Assembly: GCF_005938385.1 (NCBI RefSeq)
Contig: NZ_VCRA01000012.1
Span: 62,001 to 126,000 of the forward strand
Reading direction: 5' to 3'
Source of the DNA: Paenibacillus mesophilus
GTDB lineage: Bacteria > Bacillota > Bacilli > Paenibacillales > NBRC-103111
DNA length: 64,000 nt
Shown here in pieces: positions 17,280-24,897 of the stretch. The position numbers and the translations under genes are program-made. How positions within the stretch are numbered: position 1 is the stretch's first letter; each line of letters opens with the position of its first letter. The notes beneath the pieces are model-generated. The model ran no database searches and had not been told where the DNA came from. It worked only from the letters and a program-made list of their open reading frames with translations.

Positions 17280-17678
17280 ATGTCCGTGCAGATCCACTCG
17301 CGTACTATTTCATCACCGGACGTAAAGCAATTGATTCGCAACATGATGATCCTTCCCGTTGTCCGGTCCAACTTCGAATGCGACAAAAGGGTGTTCGAGA
17401 AAAGCAAGCTTTATGAATACCGCAGTCCGTATGCGGCGGTCGCCCAGCGCGCGATAACCAGAATCGACGCGGACGTGGCCAAAATCGGTTCCATATTCCG
17501 TACGATCGGACTGAGGCTGGGCGAAGAGGAAGGAGATCCCGCATGGATAACCCGGGTTGCGGATTACCGCGGAGAACGCCATGCGTTCGCTCTCCGATGG
17601 GGGACGTTCGAAGGCGAGCTGGAGCTGCTTACCGACTATTACCTCGGCAATCTTTCCGCTCGCGATGATGACCGATGA
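17280..17678 (+). CDS. hypothetical protein, SOS-linked partner of the Y-family polymerase
   Basis: A 132-residue soluble protein I do not recognise. It has an ILPVVRSNFECDKRVFEKSKLYEY segment and a hydrophilic C-terminus rich in aromatic residues (FALRWGTFEGELELLTDYY). It lies directly behind the LexA box with AACGGAGG before ATG 17280, and its stop overlaps the polymerase start (ATGA), so the two are translationally coupled. In B. subtilis, uvrX and yqjW are accompanied by small YolD-type partners; this protein has the same position but no resemblance I can see. A role in controlling the polymerase is inference. Confidence 0.8.
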   Translation: MSVQIHSRTISSPDVKQLIRNMMILPVVRSNFECDKRVFEKSKLYEYRSPYAAVAQRAITRIDADVAKIGSIFRTIGLRLGEEEGDPAWITRVADYRGERHAFALRWGTFEGELELLTDYYLGNLSARDDDR

Positions 17679-18952
17679 AGGGCGAACCCGGCAAATCGAG
17701 AGTCGTTTTCCTCGCGGACTGCCAAAGCTTCTATGCGAGCGTCGAGAAGGCCACGCGGCCGGAGCTTCGCAATAAGCCCGTCGTGGTGGCCGGCGATCCG
17801 GAGCGGCGCAGCGGCATCATTCTCGCGGCTTGCCCGATTGCCAAATCGTTCGGGGTGACGACGGCGGAATCGATCCGGGAGTCGCTCGCGAAATGTCCGC
17901 ACTTGGAGATTGTGAAGCCCCGCATGCAGTACTATATCGACGTGTCCCTTCAAATCACCCGCATTTACGAACGGTTCTCGGATTTGGTCGAGCCTTACTC
18001 GATCGACGAGCAGTTTATCGACGTTACGGGCTCCCTCGGTCTATACGGCGGCGATCCGGAAGAGATCGCCAGGGCGATTCAAGCCCAGGTGTGGAACGAA
18101 ACGAAGGTGCGGACCCGGGTGGGGATCGGGGAGAACAAAATTTTGGCCAAAACGGCCTGCGACAACTATGCCAAAAAGGTCGAGTCCGGCATCTACTATC
18201 TGCGCAAGGACGAGTTGGAGAAGTCGCTCTGGACGCTTCCGATCAACAAAATGTTTATGGTCGGCTCCCGGATGACGCAGCATTTCAACTTGATGGGGAT
18301 TACGACGATCGGCGAGCTGGCGCGCATTCCGCTCGAGAAGCTGCAGGAGCGTCTCGGACGGAAATTCGGGAGAAACAGCGACATTAACGCCGAGGTGCTG
18401 TGGCGGATCGCGAACGGCCACGATGAATCGCCGGTATCGCCATACACACTTGTCGGGCAGCAGAAGGGGATCGGCCACATGATGACGCTGCCGGTCGATT
18501 ACCGGACGATGGATGACCTGAAGGTCGTCCTGCTGGAGCTGTCGGAGCTCGTCTGCCAGCGCTGCCGCTCCAAAGGGCTGATGGGCCAAGTCGTTTCGGC
18601 GGGGTGCCAGGGGGCGGACTTCGACCGGCCTACGGGCTTTTTCCGGCAGATGAAGATGCCGCACAATACGAACTTGACGGAAGAAGTGTACGAGGTGGCA
18701 TGCCGAATATTCGAGAAGCAGTGGAACGGCAAGCCGGTGAGAAAGGTCGGCGTGACGCTCAGCGACCTGACGTCGGATGAAACGTACCAGATGACCGTAT
18801 TTCCGGACCGCGAGAAGAAGATGGCGCTGGAGCGGGCTACGGACGAGATCAAGAGCCGGTTCGGGAACACGTCGATCATGCGGGCTTCGTCGGTCACCCC
18901 GGCCGGGCAGGCGCAGCGCAGGTCGAAAATGATTGGGGGGCATTACAAGTGA
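17675..18952 (+). CDS. Y-family DNA polymerase, UvrX/YqjW-like
   Basis: A 425-residue error-prone translesion polymerase (ImpB/MucB/SamB family). FLADCQSFYASVEKA carries the first catalytic Asp. YSIDEQFIDVTG carries the conserved SIDE motif with the second Asp/Glu pair. The C-terminal little-finger region follows (FGNTSIMRASS). The length and motifs fit UvrX/YqjW rather than housekeeping DinB. It is the second gene of an SOS operon (LexA box at 17244) with a four-base ATGA overlap. Confidence 0.92.
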   Translation: MKGEPGKSRVVFLADCQSFYASVEKATRPELRNKPVVVAGDPERRSGIILAACPIAKSFGVTTAESIRESLAKCPHLEIVKPRMQYYIDVSLQITRIYERFSDLVEPYSIDEQFIDVTGSLGLYGGDPEEIARAIQAQVWNETKVRTRVGIGENKILAKTACDNYAKKVESGIYYLRKDELEKSLWTLPINKMFMVGSRMTQHFNLMGITTIGELARIPLEKLQERLGRKFGRNSDINAEVLWRIANGHDESPVSPYTLVGQQKGIGHMMTLPVDYRTMDDLKVVLLELSELVCQRCRSKGLMGQVVSAGCQGADFDRPTGFFRQMKMPHNTNLTEEVYEVACRIFEKQWNGKPVRKVGVTLSDLTSDETYQMTVFPDREKKMALERATDEIKSRFGNTSIMRASSVTPAGQAQRRSKMIGGHYK

Positions 18953-19063
18953 AGAGAGCTGGCGGATGCAGAGGAGCTTTGGATGGGGACTGGGATAAGG
19001 CTCGGGCGGAATGAGGACTTTGGGAGTGCGGTCCTGCCGCCCGCATCAGAGGCGGCTGTAAGC

Positions 19064-19093
19064 AAAAGGGGCTTCGCCGAAGCCCCTTTTTGC
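19064..19093. terminator. bidirectional terminator
   Basis: AAAAGGGGCTTCG - CCGAAGCCCCTTTTT, a perfect stem with A-run and T-run on either side, lies between the convergent polymerase and stalk-protein genes. Confidence 0.85.
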
Positions 19094-19108
19094 TTGCTCA
19101 CATGACCG

Positions 19109-19765
19109 TTAACCGACTGAGGGTTCGTTTGGGGACGGCGCGGTTTGGACCGTCTTGGTCAATTCGTTCTGCAGGGCGGATACGTATTTTTCGTAAGTTT
19201 CCACCTCCGACTTGGAAGCGGCGGCCTTGATTTGGTTCAAGTTTTTTTCCATGGCGCCAAGCACGTACTGCAAGTACTCGATTTTCTCGCTTTTTTGGAT
19301 ATCGTTATAGAAGAGGGCGTTTTTCGCTAAATAATCGTTGTTTTTGGACAATTCCATTTGAATTCGGAGATGCATTTTCATTTGGTTGTATTTTTTCTTT
19401 TCCGCGTCGTTTGCCGTCTTTATATCCGGAATGTTGAACGCTCCCATTTCCACGGCCTTTTGGGTCAGAAAGCTTTTTCCCACTTTGATGGGGTCAAGCA
19501 GCTCGAACGCTTTTCTTTCCAGTGAAATTCCGGCCCCCGCGGAAAACGATACGTCGTAACCGGTCTTTTCGGCAAATTCCCGCACGGGTAAATAAGAGGT
19601 GCCTGCAATCGTAATAGCTTTATGGTCCAACTTCTCTCCATTGACGCTTACGGGAAGCTCGCCGTCAATTACCGCACCTATTGCGCTTTTGATTTCTTCG
19701 GCGTAGACGGAGACGGAAAGCGATAAAAGAAGTCCGAACAGCGCTCCGATCATATACTTTTTCAA
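19109..19765 (-). CDS. secreted stalk-domain (copper amine oxidase N-like) protein
   Basis: About 218 residues. A signal peptide (MIGALFGLLLSLSVSVYA) is followed by a copper-amine-oxidase N-terminal-like stalk domain, recognised by AITIAGTSYLPVREFAEKTGYDVSF. A Lys-rich, probably alpha-helical region then runs to the end (residues ~110-200). Stalk domains are common in secreted Paenibacillus proteins and mediate wall or protein contacts. I choose TTG 19765, 8 nt behind AGGAG; GTG 19774 would abut the RBS. Exact function unknown. Confidence 0.8.
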   Translation of the reverse strand: MKKYMIGALFGLLLSLSVSVYAEEIKSAIGAVIDGELPVSVNGEKLDHKAITIAGTSYLPVREFAEKTGYDVSFSAGAGISLERKAFELLDPIKVGKSFLTQKAVEMGAFNIPDIKTANDAEKKKYNQMKMHLRIQMELSKNNDYLAKNALFYNDIQKSEKIEYLQYVLGAMEKNLNQIKAAASKSEVETYEKYVSALQNELTKTVQTAPSPNEPSVG

Positions 19766-19913
19766 TACCACCACTCCTTTTCTGATATGGGATAATTATA
19801 CATATTAATCCTACCAATTGTCACTATTAATAGTAAAAAGTTGGGATGATCCGAAGCAAAAGGGACTCCAGAGGAGTCCCAAAGCTGATTGTTTAGGCAG
19901 TAGGTTCAGCATA

Positions 19914-21224
19914 CTAAGGCGTCAACCGCGTCCGGTCTCTCGGAAACGCCGACGCTTCGCGTACGTTGGGCTGGCCGAGCAAGCGGGAGGTGAGGCGCTC
20001 CAGGCCGATCGCGAACCCGCCGTGGGACGGCATGCCGTAACGGAACAGATCGAGATAGCTGGAGAAATGCTCCGGGTTCAGTCCCCGTCCGCGCATCGAA
20101 GCGGTCAGCTCGGAGTAGTCGTGAATGCGCTGACCTCCGGTCGTAATTTCCAGCCCGTTGAAGATCAGGTCAAAGGAAGCGGTCAGTGTCGCGTCCTCCG
20201 GCGCGGGCTTCGCGTACATCGGGCGGATTTCGCGCGGGTAGCGCGTTATGAATACGAACGCCGGCCTATTCTGTTCGGACGCATATCGGCAGATGAGCCT
20301 TTCGCCTTCCGGGTCGAGGTCTCCCTTAGGGGACGTCTTGCCGTATTTCCGCAGCAAAATGCTTTGTGCTTCGGCTACCGGAATTCGCGGAATGTCGTGC
20401 GGCACGGGAACCTCCACCCCCAGCAGCGCAAACTCGGCCTCGCATTCGGCGGCTGCTTTCTCGAGCATATATCGAAGCATTTCCTGCTCCAGGTCCATCA
20501 GCTCTTCTTCCGAGCGGATAAAGCCCATTTCGACGTCCAGCGAGACATATTCGTTCAGATGGCGGGATGTGTTGTGTTCTTCCGCCCGGTAGACGGGGGC
20601 GATCTCAAATACCCGCTCGTACCCGGCGCCTACCATCATCTGCTTATAAAATTGGGGAGACTGGGCCAAATAGGCAGGACGGCCGAAATAGTCGACCGGG
20701 AACAGGTTCGAGCCTCCCTCGGTGCCGGACGCCACGATTTTCGGCGTGAAAATTTGGGTAAAGCCGCGTGCGGACAAGTAATCGCGAAAAGCGCCGGCCA
20801 GAGCGGCCTGAATCCGGAAAGTAGCGTGCACCTGCGGGTGTCTCAGCGACAACACCCGGTGGTCGAGCATCGTGTCCAGTCTCGCGCCGATCGTCTTTTT
20901 GTTGATTTCGAAAGGCAGAGGTGCCGCGGCGGCGCTTATGCAATCGACGGCGGAAGCTCTAACTTCGACACCGCCGGGCGCTTTCGGCGCTTCGACGGCG
21001 ACGCCGGTTACGGACACGACCGACTCCAAAGTAAGCTGCGTTTCGGCCAATTCTCCCTCGAAGACGCATTGCACGATGCCGCTCCGGTCGCGCACATTGA
21101 CGAACGCGAGCTGGCCCAGATTGCGGATGCCGTGCACCCAGCCTTGTACGGTTACCGGTTGTTCCAAATGTTCGGAGATCCGGGAGCAGAGCACACGGAT
21201 CCGGTGAGACGCATGAGTTTGCAT
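19914..21224 (-). CDS. aspS: archaeal-type aspartyl-tRNA synthetase (AspRS2, probably non-discriminating)
   Basis: About 436 residues, class IIb. An OB-fold anticodon domain (VTVQGWVHGIRNLGQLAFVNVRDRSG) precedes the catalytic core with motif 2 (FEIAPVYRAEEHNTSRHLNE) and motif 3 (GGFAIGLERLTSRLLG). The lack of the large bacterial insertion makes it the archaeal/eukaryal type, which in many bacteria charges both tRNA-Asp and tRNA-Asn, the latter for GatCAB amidation. No gatCAB is in the window. ATG 21224 is preferred to GTG 21233 because GGGAG lies 8 nt upstream. Control is unusual: T-box, three hairpin repeats and an Asp/Asn leader peptide overlapping the start. Confidence 0.9.
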   Translation of the reverse strand: MQTHASHRIRVLCSRISEHLEQPVTVQGWVHGIRNLGQLAFVNVRDRSGIVQCVFEGELAETQLTLESVVSVTGVAVEAPKAPGGVEVRASAVDCISAAAAPLPFEINKKTIGARLDTMLDHRVLSLRHPQVHATFRIQAALAGAFRDYLSARGFTQIFTPKIVASGTEGGSNLFPVDYFGRPAYLAQSPQFYKQMMVGAGYERVFEIAPVYRAEEHNTSRHLNEYVSLDVEMGFIRSEEELMDLEQEMLRYMLEKAAAECEAEFALLGVEVPVPHDIPRIPVAEAQSILLRKYGKTSPKGDLDPEGERLICRYASEQNRPAFVFITRYPREIRPMYAKPAPEDATLTASFDLIFNGLEITTGGQRIHDYSELTASMRGRGLNPEHFSSYLDLFRYGMPSHGGFAIGLERLTSRLLGQPNVREASAFPRDRTRLTP

Positions 21225-21310
21225 GAGAAACACTCCCTACTGTTCAATTTGATAGTGCGCAAAAAGAAGTTGTTGTTGTCATCATCATCATCATCGTCGC
21301 CATCGTCCAT
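21152..21310 (-). CDS. putative Asp/Asn-rich leader peptide of aspS
   Basis: A 52-codon ORF beginning MDDGDDDDDDDNNNFF, with GGGAGGTG 8 nt before its ATG, a strong RBS. Nine Asp and three Asn codons occupy positions 2-14. The rest runs through the aspS ribosome-binding site in another frame and stops ~70 bp inside aspS. The design resembles leader peptides of attenuation systems, in which ribosomes stall when the matching charged tRNA is scarce. The underlying DNA is a (CAT)n-like microsatellite, so chance cannot be excluded. Not previously described to my knowledge. Confidence 0.55.
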   Translation of the reverse strand: MDDGDDDDDDDNNNFFLRTIKLNSRECFSCKLMRLTGSVCSAPGSPNIWNNR

Positions 21311-21332
21311 GTGCATCACCTCCCAAAAAGGT

Positions 21333-21383
21333 CCCCCGAAAGTGAAGTGCACCTTCGAAGCTTATTCCGATTACTTTCGGGGG
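21333..21383 (-). repeat. 51-bp hairpin repeat in aspS leader, unit 1
   Basis: CCCCCGAAAGTGAAGTGCA...GATTACTTTCGGGGG. In this orientation the GTAATCGG side lies on the minus strand, i.e. in the sense of the aspS transcript. Confidence 0.8.
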
Positions 21384-21398
21384 AGCCCCCCTAAATCG

Positions 21399-21449
21399 CC
21401 CCAAAAAGTGAAGCGAAGCGTTGCAGCGTATTCCGAGTACTTTTCGGGG
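21399..21449 (-). repeat. 51-bp hairpin repeat in aspS leader, unit 2
   Basis: CCCCAAAAAGTGAAGCG...GTACTTTTCGGGG, starting 66 bp after the previous unit. Confidence 0.8.
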
Positions 21450-21463
21450 ACCCCGAAAATCTT

Positions 21464-21495
21464 CCCAAAAGTGAAGCTAAGCTCCGGAAGCATAG
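21464..21495 (-). repeat. 51-bp hairpin repeat in aspS leader, truncated unit 3
   Basis: CCCAAAAGTGAAGCTAAGCTC begins 65 bp after unit 2 and keeps half the consensus, but the closing GGGG arm is lost. The T-box terminator begins ~15 bp further on. Confidence 0.6.
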
Positions 21496-21508
21496 TCCAC
21501 CGAGAAGA

Positions 21509-21549
21509 AGAAAACACAAAGACCCCGTCCCCTAAAAGGGACGAGGTCC
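21509..21549 (-). terminator. T-box regulated terminator
   Basis: Read on the minus strand: CCTCGTCCC - TTTTA - GGGGACGGGG followed by TCTTTGTGTTTT. Part of the 5' arm follows the T-box sequence, as required for an antiterminator/terminator switch. Confidence 0.85.
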
Positions 21550-21773
21550 AAACCCGCTCGCGGTACCACCCTGATTATCGCGCTGCGCGCGCGATCGCTC
21601 GAACCCCGTAACGCAGGGGGTGCGTCCGCTCCTAATGGAATCGCGAAGCGATCGTTCAGGCGGAACTCGCCGGTGTCTTTCTTCCGGCGGCAGCCGCCAT
21701 CCTCCCAGCCAAGGGACGGCTCTCTGTGCGCTGCGCGGTCGGGTTACTTCTCCGGTTCATCGTTTTGGTCGTT
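21517..21773 (-). ncRNA. T-box riboswitch leader of aspS (GAC/Asp specifier)
   Basis: The minus strand carries the invariant T-box GGGTGGTACCGCG (21571-21559), a Stem I with GATGAACC / GGAGAAGTA, the AGAGA-type distal loop, and on the 3' side of the specifier loop AAAGACACCGG. The GAC at 21677-21675 reads Asp. Uncharged tRNA pairing with GAC and with the T-box would prevent the terminator at 21509-21549. It controls the AspRS gene whose start lies 290 bp beyond the terminator, an unusually long distance. Confidence 0.88.
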
Positions 21774-21779
21774 TGAAAC

Positions 21780-21808
21780 ATCATATTCATTTTGTGTCCG
21801 GTTGTCAA
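21780..21808 (-). promoter_or_regulatory. sigma-A promoter of the T-box/aspS transcript
   Basis: Minus strand: TTGACA (21808-21803), 17-nt spacer, TATGAT (21785-21780), just upstream of the T-box leader. Confidence 0.8.
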
Positions 21809-21909
21809 TATATTCAGAAAAGTTCAACTTCGCGCAAGCTTGAAAAACTAGAGTGAGTTTCTGCACCATCTAAAAGGCTTCGATCAGAAGGTTTTTTAAC
21901 TGGAAAACC

Positions 21910-22139
21910 GAGACTGTCGATTAACTCGTGAGTAAAGGAGTGGAAAGTGAAAAGGATACCTTCTGGCGAGTTTTGGATTTAAGAGCTTTCGACAGAAAGC
22001 TAGCTTCGTAAGCTTCACTATTCCAACCGCTAATCTTTGATAAATCAAGGACTTTAAAACAAGCTGTCTGAGTAAAAGAAGGTATCTTTTCACTTGGAAC
22101 GGCGTGCTTTCGCTTCGCTTTCAGTTAATCGACAGTCTC
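21910..22139 (+). mobile_element. 230-bp MITE-like element, copy 1
   Basis: It begins GAGACTGTCGATTAACT and ends AGTTAATCGACAGTCTC: a 17-bp perfect terminal inverted repeat. Subterminal inverted repeats (AAAAGGATACCTTCT / AGAAGGTATCTTTTCAC) extend the fold. A ~90% identical copy lies at 51251-51481. It has no coding capacity and no clear target duplication. Confidence 0.85.
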
Positions 22140-22402
22140 AAACGTGCAGTATATTTTATCAAAATTGCTTTTTGGCCTCGATTTTTGACGAATGAAGCTG
22201 GAGGTTTTCCAGTTATTGCTCGCTGTTTGCTTATTTCTTGTTGCATTTACTGTAGGTTCTACATTTGGCGGGTGCATTGCTGCTTTGTCACAGACAGTTT
22301 TTACCGCTCTCGCGCTTTACAACTGCATAAAAAGAAGCCGGTTGAAGACAATAATACGCGGTACTAGAGGTACTATAATACAAATACCGAGGAGGACGAC
22401 CG

Positions 22403-22762
22403 ATGTACCAGAACCAGAACATCACGAATCAAATCCGCCAATGCGAGCAAACGATCCAGCAAATGATGAATCAAACGCAGCAAGCCACACAAATGTATCA
22501 GCAACTGCTGCAGCAAGAACAGCAAAACGCAATGCAGCTTGAGCAGCTGGCTCAAAGAGAGCATAAGGCAACCCAAATCATTCAAACCGCTTTGCAAGGA
22601 CACCAAACGGCGATGCAGCAGCTGCAGCAAGTTTCCCAAATTTGCAAGCAGCTCGAACAAGCTGCGCATAGCATGGGCATGAATGCTTTCTATCAACAGC
22701 AACAACAGCAACAGCCGTATAATTTCGCTACTTATTCGGATTCGAACAGATCCTATCAGTGA
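22403..22762 (+). CDS. glutamine-rich coiled-coil protein, unknown
   Basis: A 119-residue protein with about one third Gln. It has no signal peptide. Residues ~5-90 form a continuous amphipathic, Cys-poor helix-like region (QQATQMYQQLLQQEQQNAMQ), then a poly-Gln tract and a Tyr/Ser tail. CGAGGAGG precedes the ATG at 22403, so it is probably translated. The composition resembles small Gln-rich spore-coat or cortex-associated proteins of Bacillaceae, but I cannot name a family. It stands alone behind the MITE-like element. Confidence 0.7.
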   Translation: MYQNQNITNQIRQCEQTIQQMMNQTQQATQMYQQLLQQEQQNAMQLEQLAQREHKATQIIQTALQGHQTAMQQLQQVSQICKQLEQAAHSMGMNAFYQQQQQQQPYNFATYSDSNRSYQ

Positions 22763-23045
22763 CGACTCCTCAAGCCAAAGGCAGGGGCTTCTCTGATCAC
22801 TCCATCCCAGGACAGGAATGCGGGTGTCAATCGCGTCTGCCAAATAAATAACGATTAGGCGGGGGGACGGCATGAATGCCGTCCTCTTGCTGTATGTCGA
22901 GCGGAACTGTGGTGTCTTACCGGCAAAGATCATATGGATTCGGATAGCGGGCTGTGATATGATGACGATGAATAGTTTTGATCTTTTCATTTCATTTCGT
23001 TTCATTTACATGCCAAATCGAATGGATTTGAAGGAGGAGCTTTCT

Positions 23046-24707
23046 TTGTCAGCCGTCGAACCAACCTTCGCTACCCGCATCATCAGCTCGCTCGAGAAAG
23101 TATTCGCCGACGAGGAACTGCAAGCCGCCGAATTTCGCCGCGTATCGGCGCTGCAAAAGGAAACGGTTTCATTCCAGGTTGCCTACCGTTCCGCACGGCT
23201 CGTCAAACATTTGAAGCTGCGCGTCGAATCGGAACTCGCTTCCCGCGTAGTTACAAGAACGGTCGGGCTCGTGCCGGCCGAAATGCCGATTTACCACGAT
23301 CACGACGATAACCTGCTTCGCTCCGTACCGGGATTGTATCCCGATCCGCTGCAGCCCGTAACGGAGTCCGAAGGCGTAACCGGATACCCGAAGCAGTGGC
23401 GCTCGGTATGGGTCACGGTCGACTTGAACAGTAATGTGAGTCCCGGAACGTACCCGATTACGATCGTGTTCCTGAACCAGAACGATCAGGAGCTGGCGCG
23501 CGAAACGTTCGAGCTGGACGTACTGGCCGCCGCGCTGCCGGAGCAGAAGCTGATTCATACCGAATGGTTCCATACCGATTGCCTGGCTACCTATTACGGA
23601 GTTGAAGTGTTCAGCGAGCGCTATTGGGAAATCGTCGAGCACTATGTGAAGACGGCGGTCGACCACGGCATCAACATGCTGCTGACGCCTCTGTTCACTC
23701 CGCCGCTGGATACGCAGGTGGGAGGCGAAAGGCCGACCGTCCAGCTTGTGGACGTAGAGAAGTCCGGCTCCGCCTACCGGTTCGGTTTCGATAAATTGAA
23801 ACGATGGGTAGACATGTGCGACCGGAACGGCGTCCGTTACTTCGAGATGTCCCATCTGTTCACGCAGTGGGGCGCCAAGCACGCGCCGAAAATCGAGGCA
23901 CGCGAGAACGGCGGGACGAAGCGGATTTTCGGCTGGGATACCGATGCTACGGGCGAGGAGTACAAAGGATTTCTGGCGCAGTTTTTACCGGAGCTGGTCG
24001 GCTTTATCAAAGAGAACGGACTCGGGGAGAGAGTGTTTTTCCACGTATCCGACGAGCCGCATACGGATCATATTCCGTGGTACGAGAGCGCGAGCAGCTG
24101 GTTGAAGCAGTTTGTCGGCGATTATCCGTCTATCGACGCCCTTTCCAGCTACGACTTTTACGCCAAAGGGCTCGTACCTACGCCGATTCCGGCCACCAAC
24201 CATATCGAGCCGTTCCTCGAGAACGGAGTGCCCGGCCTATGGACGTATTATTGCTGCTCGCAGTACAAGAAAGTGGCCAACCGGTTCATCTGCATGCCTT
24301 CCGCCCGCAACCGGGTGCTCGGACTGCAGCTGTACAAGTTCCAAATCGCCGGCTTCCTGCATTGGGGCTACAATTTCTGGTACGCCCAATATTCCCGCTT
24401 CCCGATCGATCCGTACCGCAATACGGACGCGAACTTCGCGTTTCCGGCGGGAGACCCGTTCGTCGTGTACCCGGGAGAGGACGGCAAGCCGGTCGAGTCG
24501 CTGAGGTTCGAAGTATTCCGCGAGGCGCTGCAGGATTTGCGCGCGCTCACGCTGCTCGAGTCGCTGATCGGGCGCGATAAGACGCTCGCCTTGATGGAGC
24601 AGGGTGCCGGCGCGCCGATTACGTTCGATGTCTATCCGCAGGATGCCGCGTGGCTGCTTGATTGCCGCGAACGGATCAATGCGGCGATTCGCGAGCATTC
24701 CGCTTAA
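23046..24707 (+). CDS. DUF4091 / GH123-like glycoside hydrolase
   Basis: About 553 residues. An N-terminal beta-sandwich (to residue ~170, with WRSVWVTVDLNSNVSPGTY) is followed by a TIM-barrel DUF4091 domain. FHVSDEPH near residue 335 carries the Asp-Glu pair that in GH123 beta-N-acetylgalactosaminidases polarises the substrate acetamido group and protonates the bond. No signal peptide is seen, so it should act inside the cell. The TTG start at 23046 has AAGGAGGAGC 7 nt upstream. The longer frame from 22872 contains that RBS and is rejected. The true substrate is open. Confidence 0.86.
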   Translation: MSAVEPTFATRIISSLEKVFADEELQAAEFRRVSALQKETVSFQVAYRSARLVKHLKLRVESELASRVVTRTVGLVPAEMPIYHDHDDNLLRSVPGLYPDPLQPVTESEGVTGYPKQWRSVWVTVDLNSNVSPGTYPITIVFLNQNDQELARETFELDVLAAALPEQKLIHTEWFHTDCLATYYGVEVFSERYWEIVEHYVKTAVDHGINMLLTPLFTPPLDTQVGGERPTVQLVDVEKSGSAYRFGFDKLKRWVDMCDRNGVRYFEMSHLFTQWGAKHAPKIEARENGGTKRIFGWDTDATGEEYKGFLAQFLPELVGFIKENGLGERVFFHVSDEPHTDHIPWYESASSWLKQFVGDYPSIDALSSYDFYAKGLVPTPIPATNHIEPFLENGVPGLWTYYCCSQYKKVANRFICMPSARNRVLGLQLYKFQIAGFLHWGYNFWYAQYSRFPIDPYRNTDANFAFPAGDPFVVYPGEDGKPVESLRFEVFREALQDLRALTLLESLIGRDKTLALMEQGAGAPITFDVYPQDAAWLLDCRERINAAIREHSA

Positions 24708-24718
24708 ATGGTCAGCAT

Positions 24719-24758
24719 GGGTCCCGGCCGAATTTTGTTCGGTGCGGGATCTTTTTGC
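24719..24758 (+). terminator. terminator after the DUF4091 gene
   Basis: TCCCGGCCGAA - TTTTG - TTCGGTGCGGGA followed by TCTTTTT. Confidence 0.65.
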
Positions 24759-24897
24759 GTGCGACGCTCCTCTTATTGACAGTGCCGGTTCACCGATGAT
24801 AGCCAGATCTGCCATCTTTTCTTGGTTTCCTGCATGTACACAGGAAGCCCGTTATGATTAGATGGAAACGAGAATATCGTAGAAGAGGTGACCGGTC

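Noticed and set aside
19818-21611. 597-codon ORF antisense to aspS
   Set aside because: Shadow of the AspRS gene on the opposite strand; it also runs through the hairpin repeats and T-box.
22192-22542. 116-codon ORF with a hydrophobic N-terminus upstream of the Gln-rich gene
   Set aside because: It has no RBS, overlaps the well-supported Gln-rich gene by 140 bp in another frame, and its tail is plainly the shadow of that gene.
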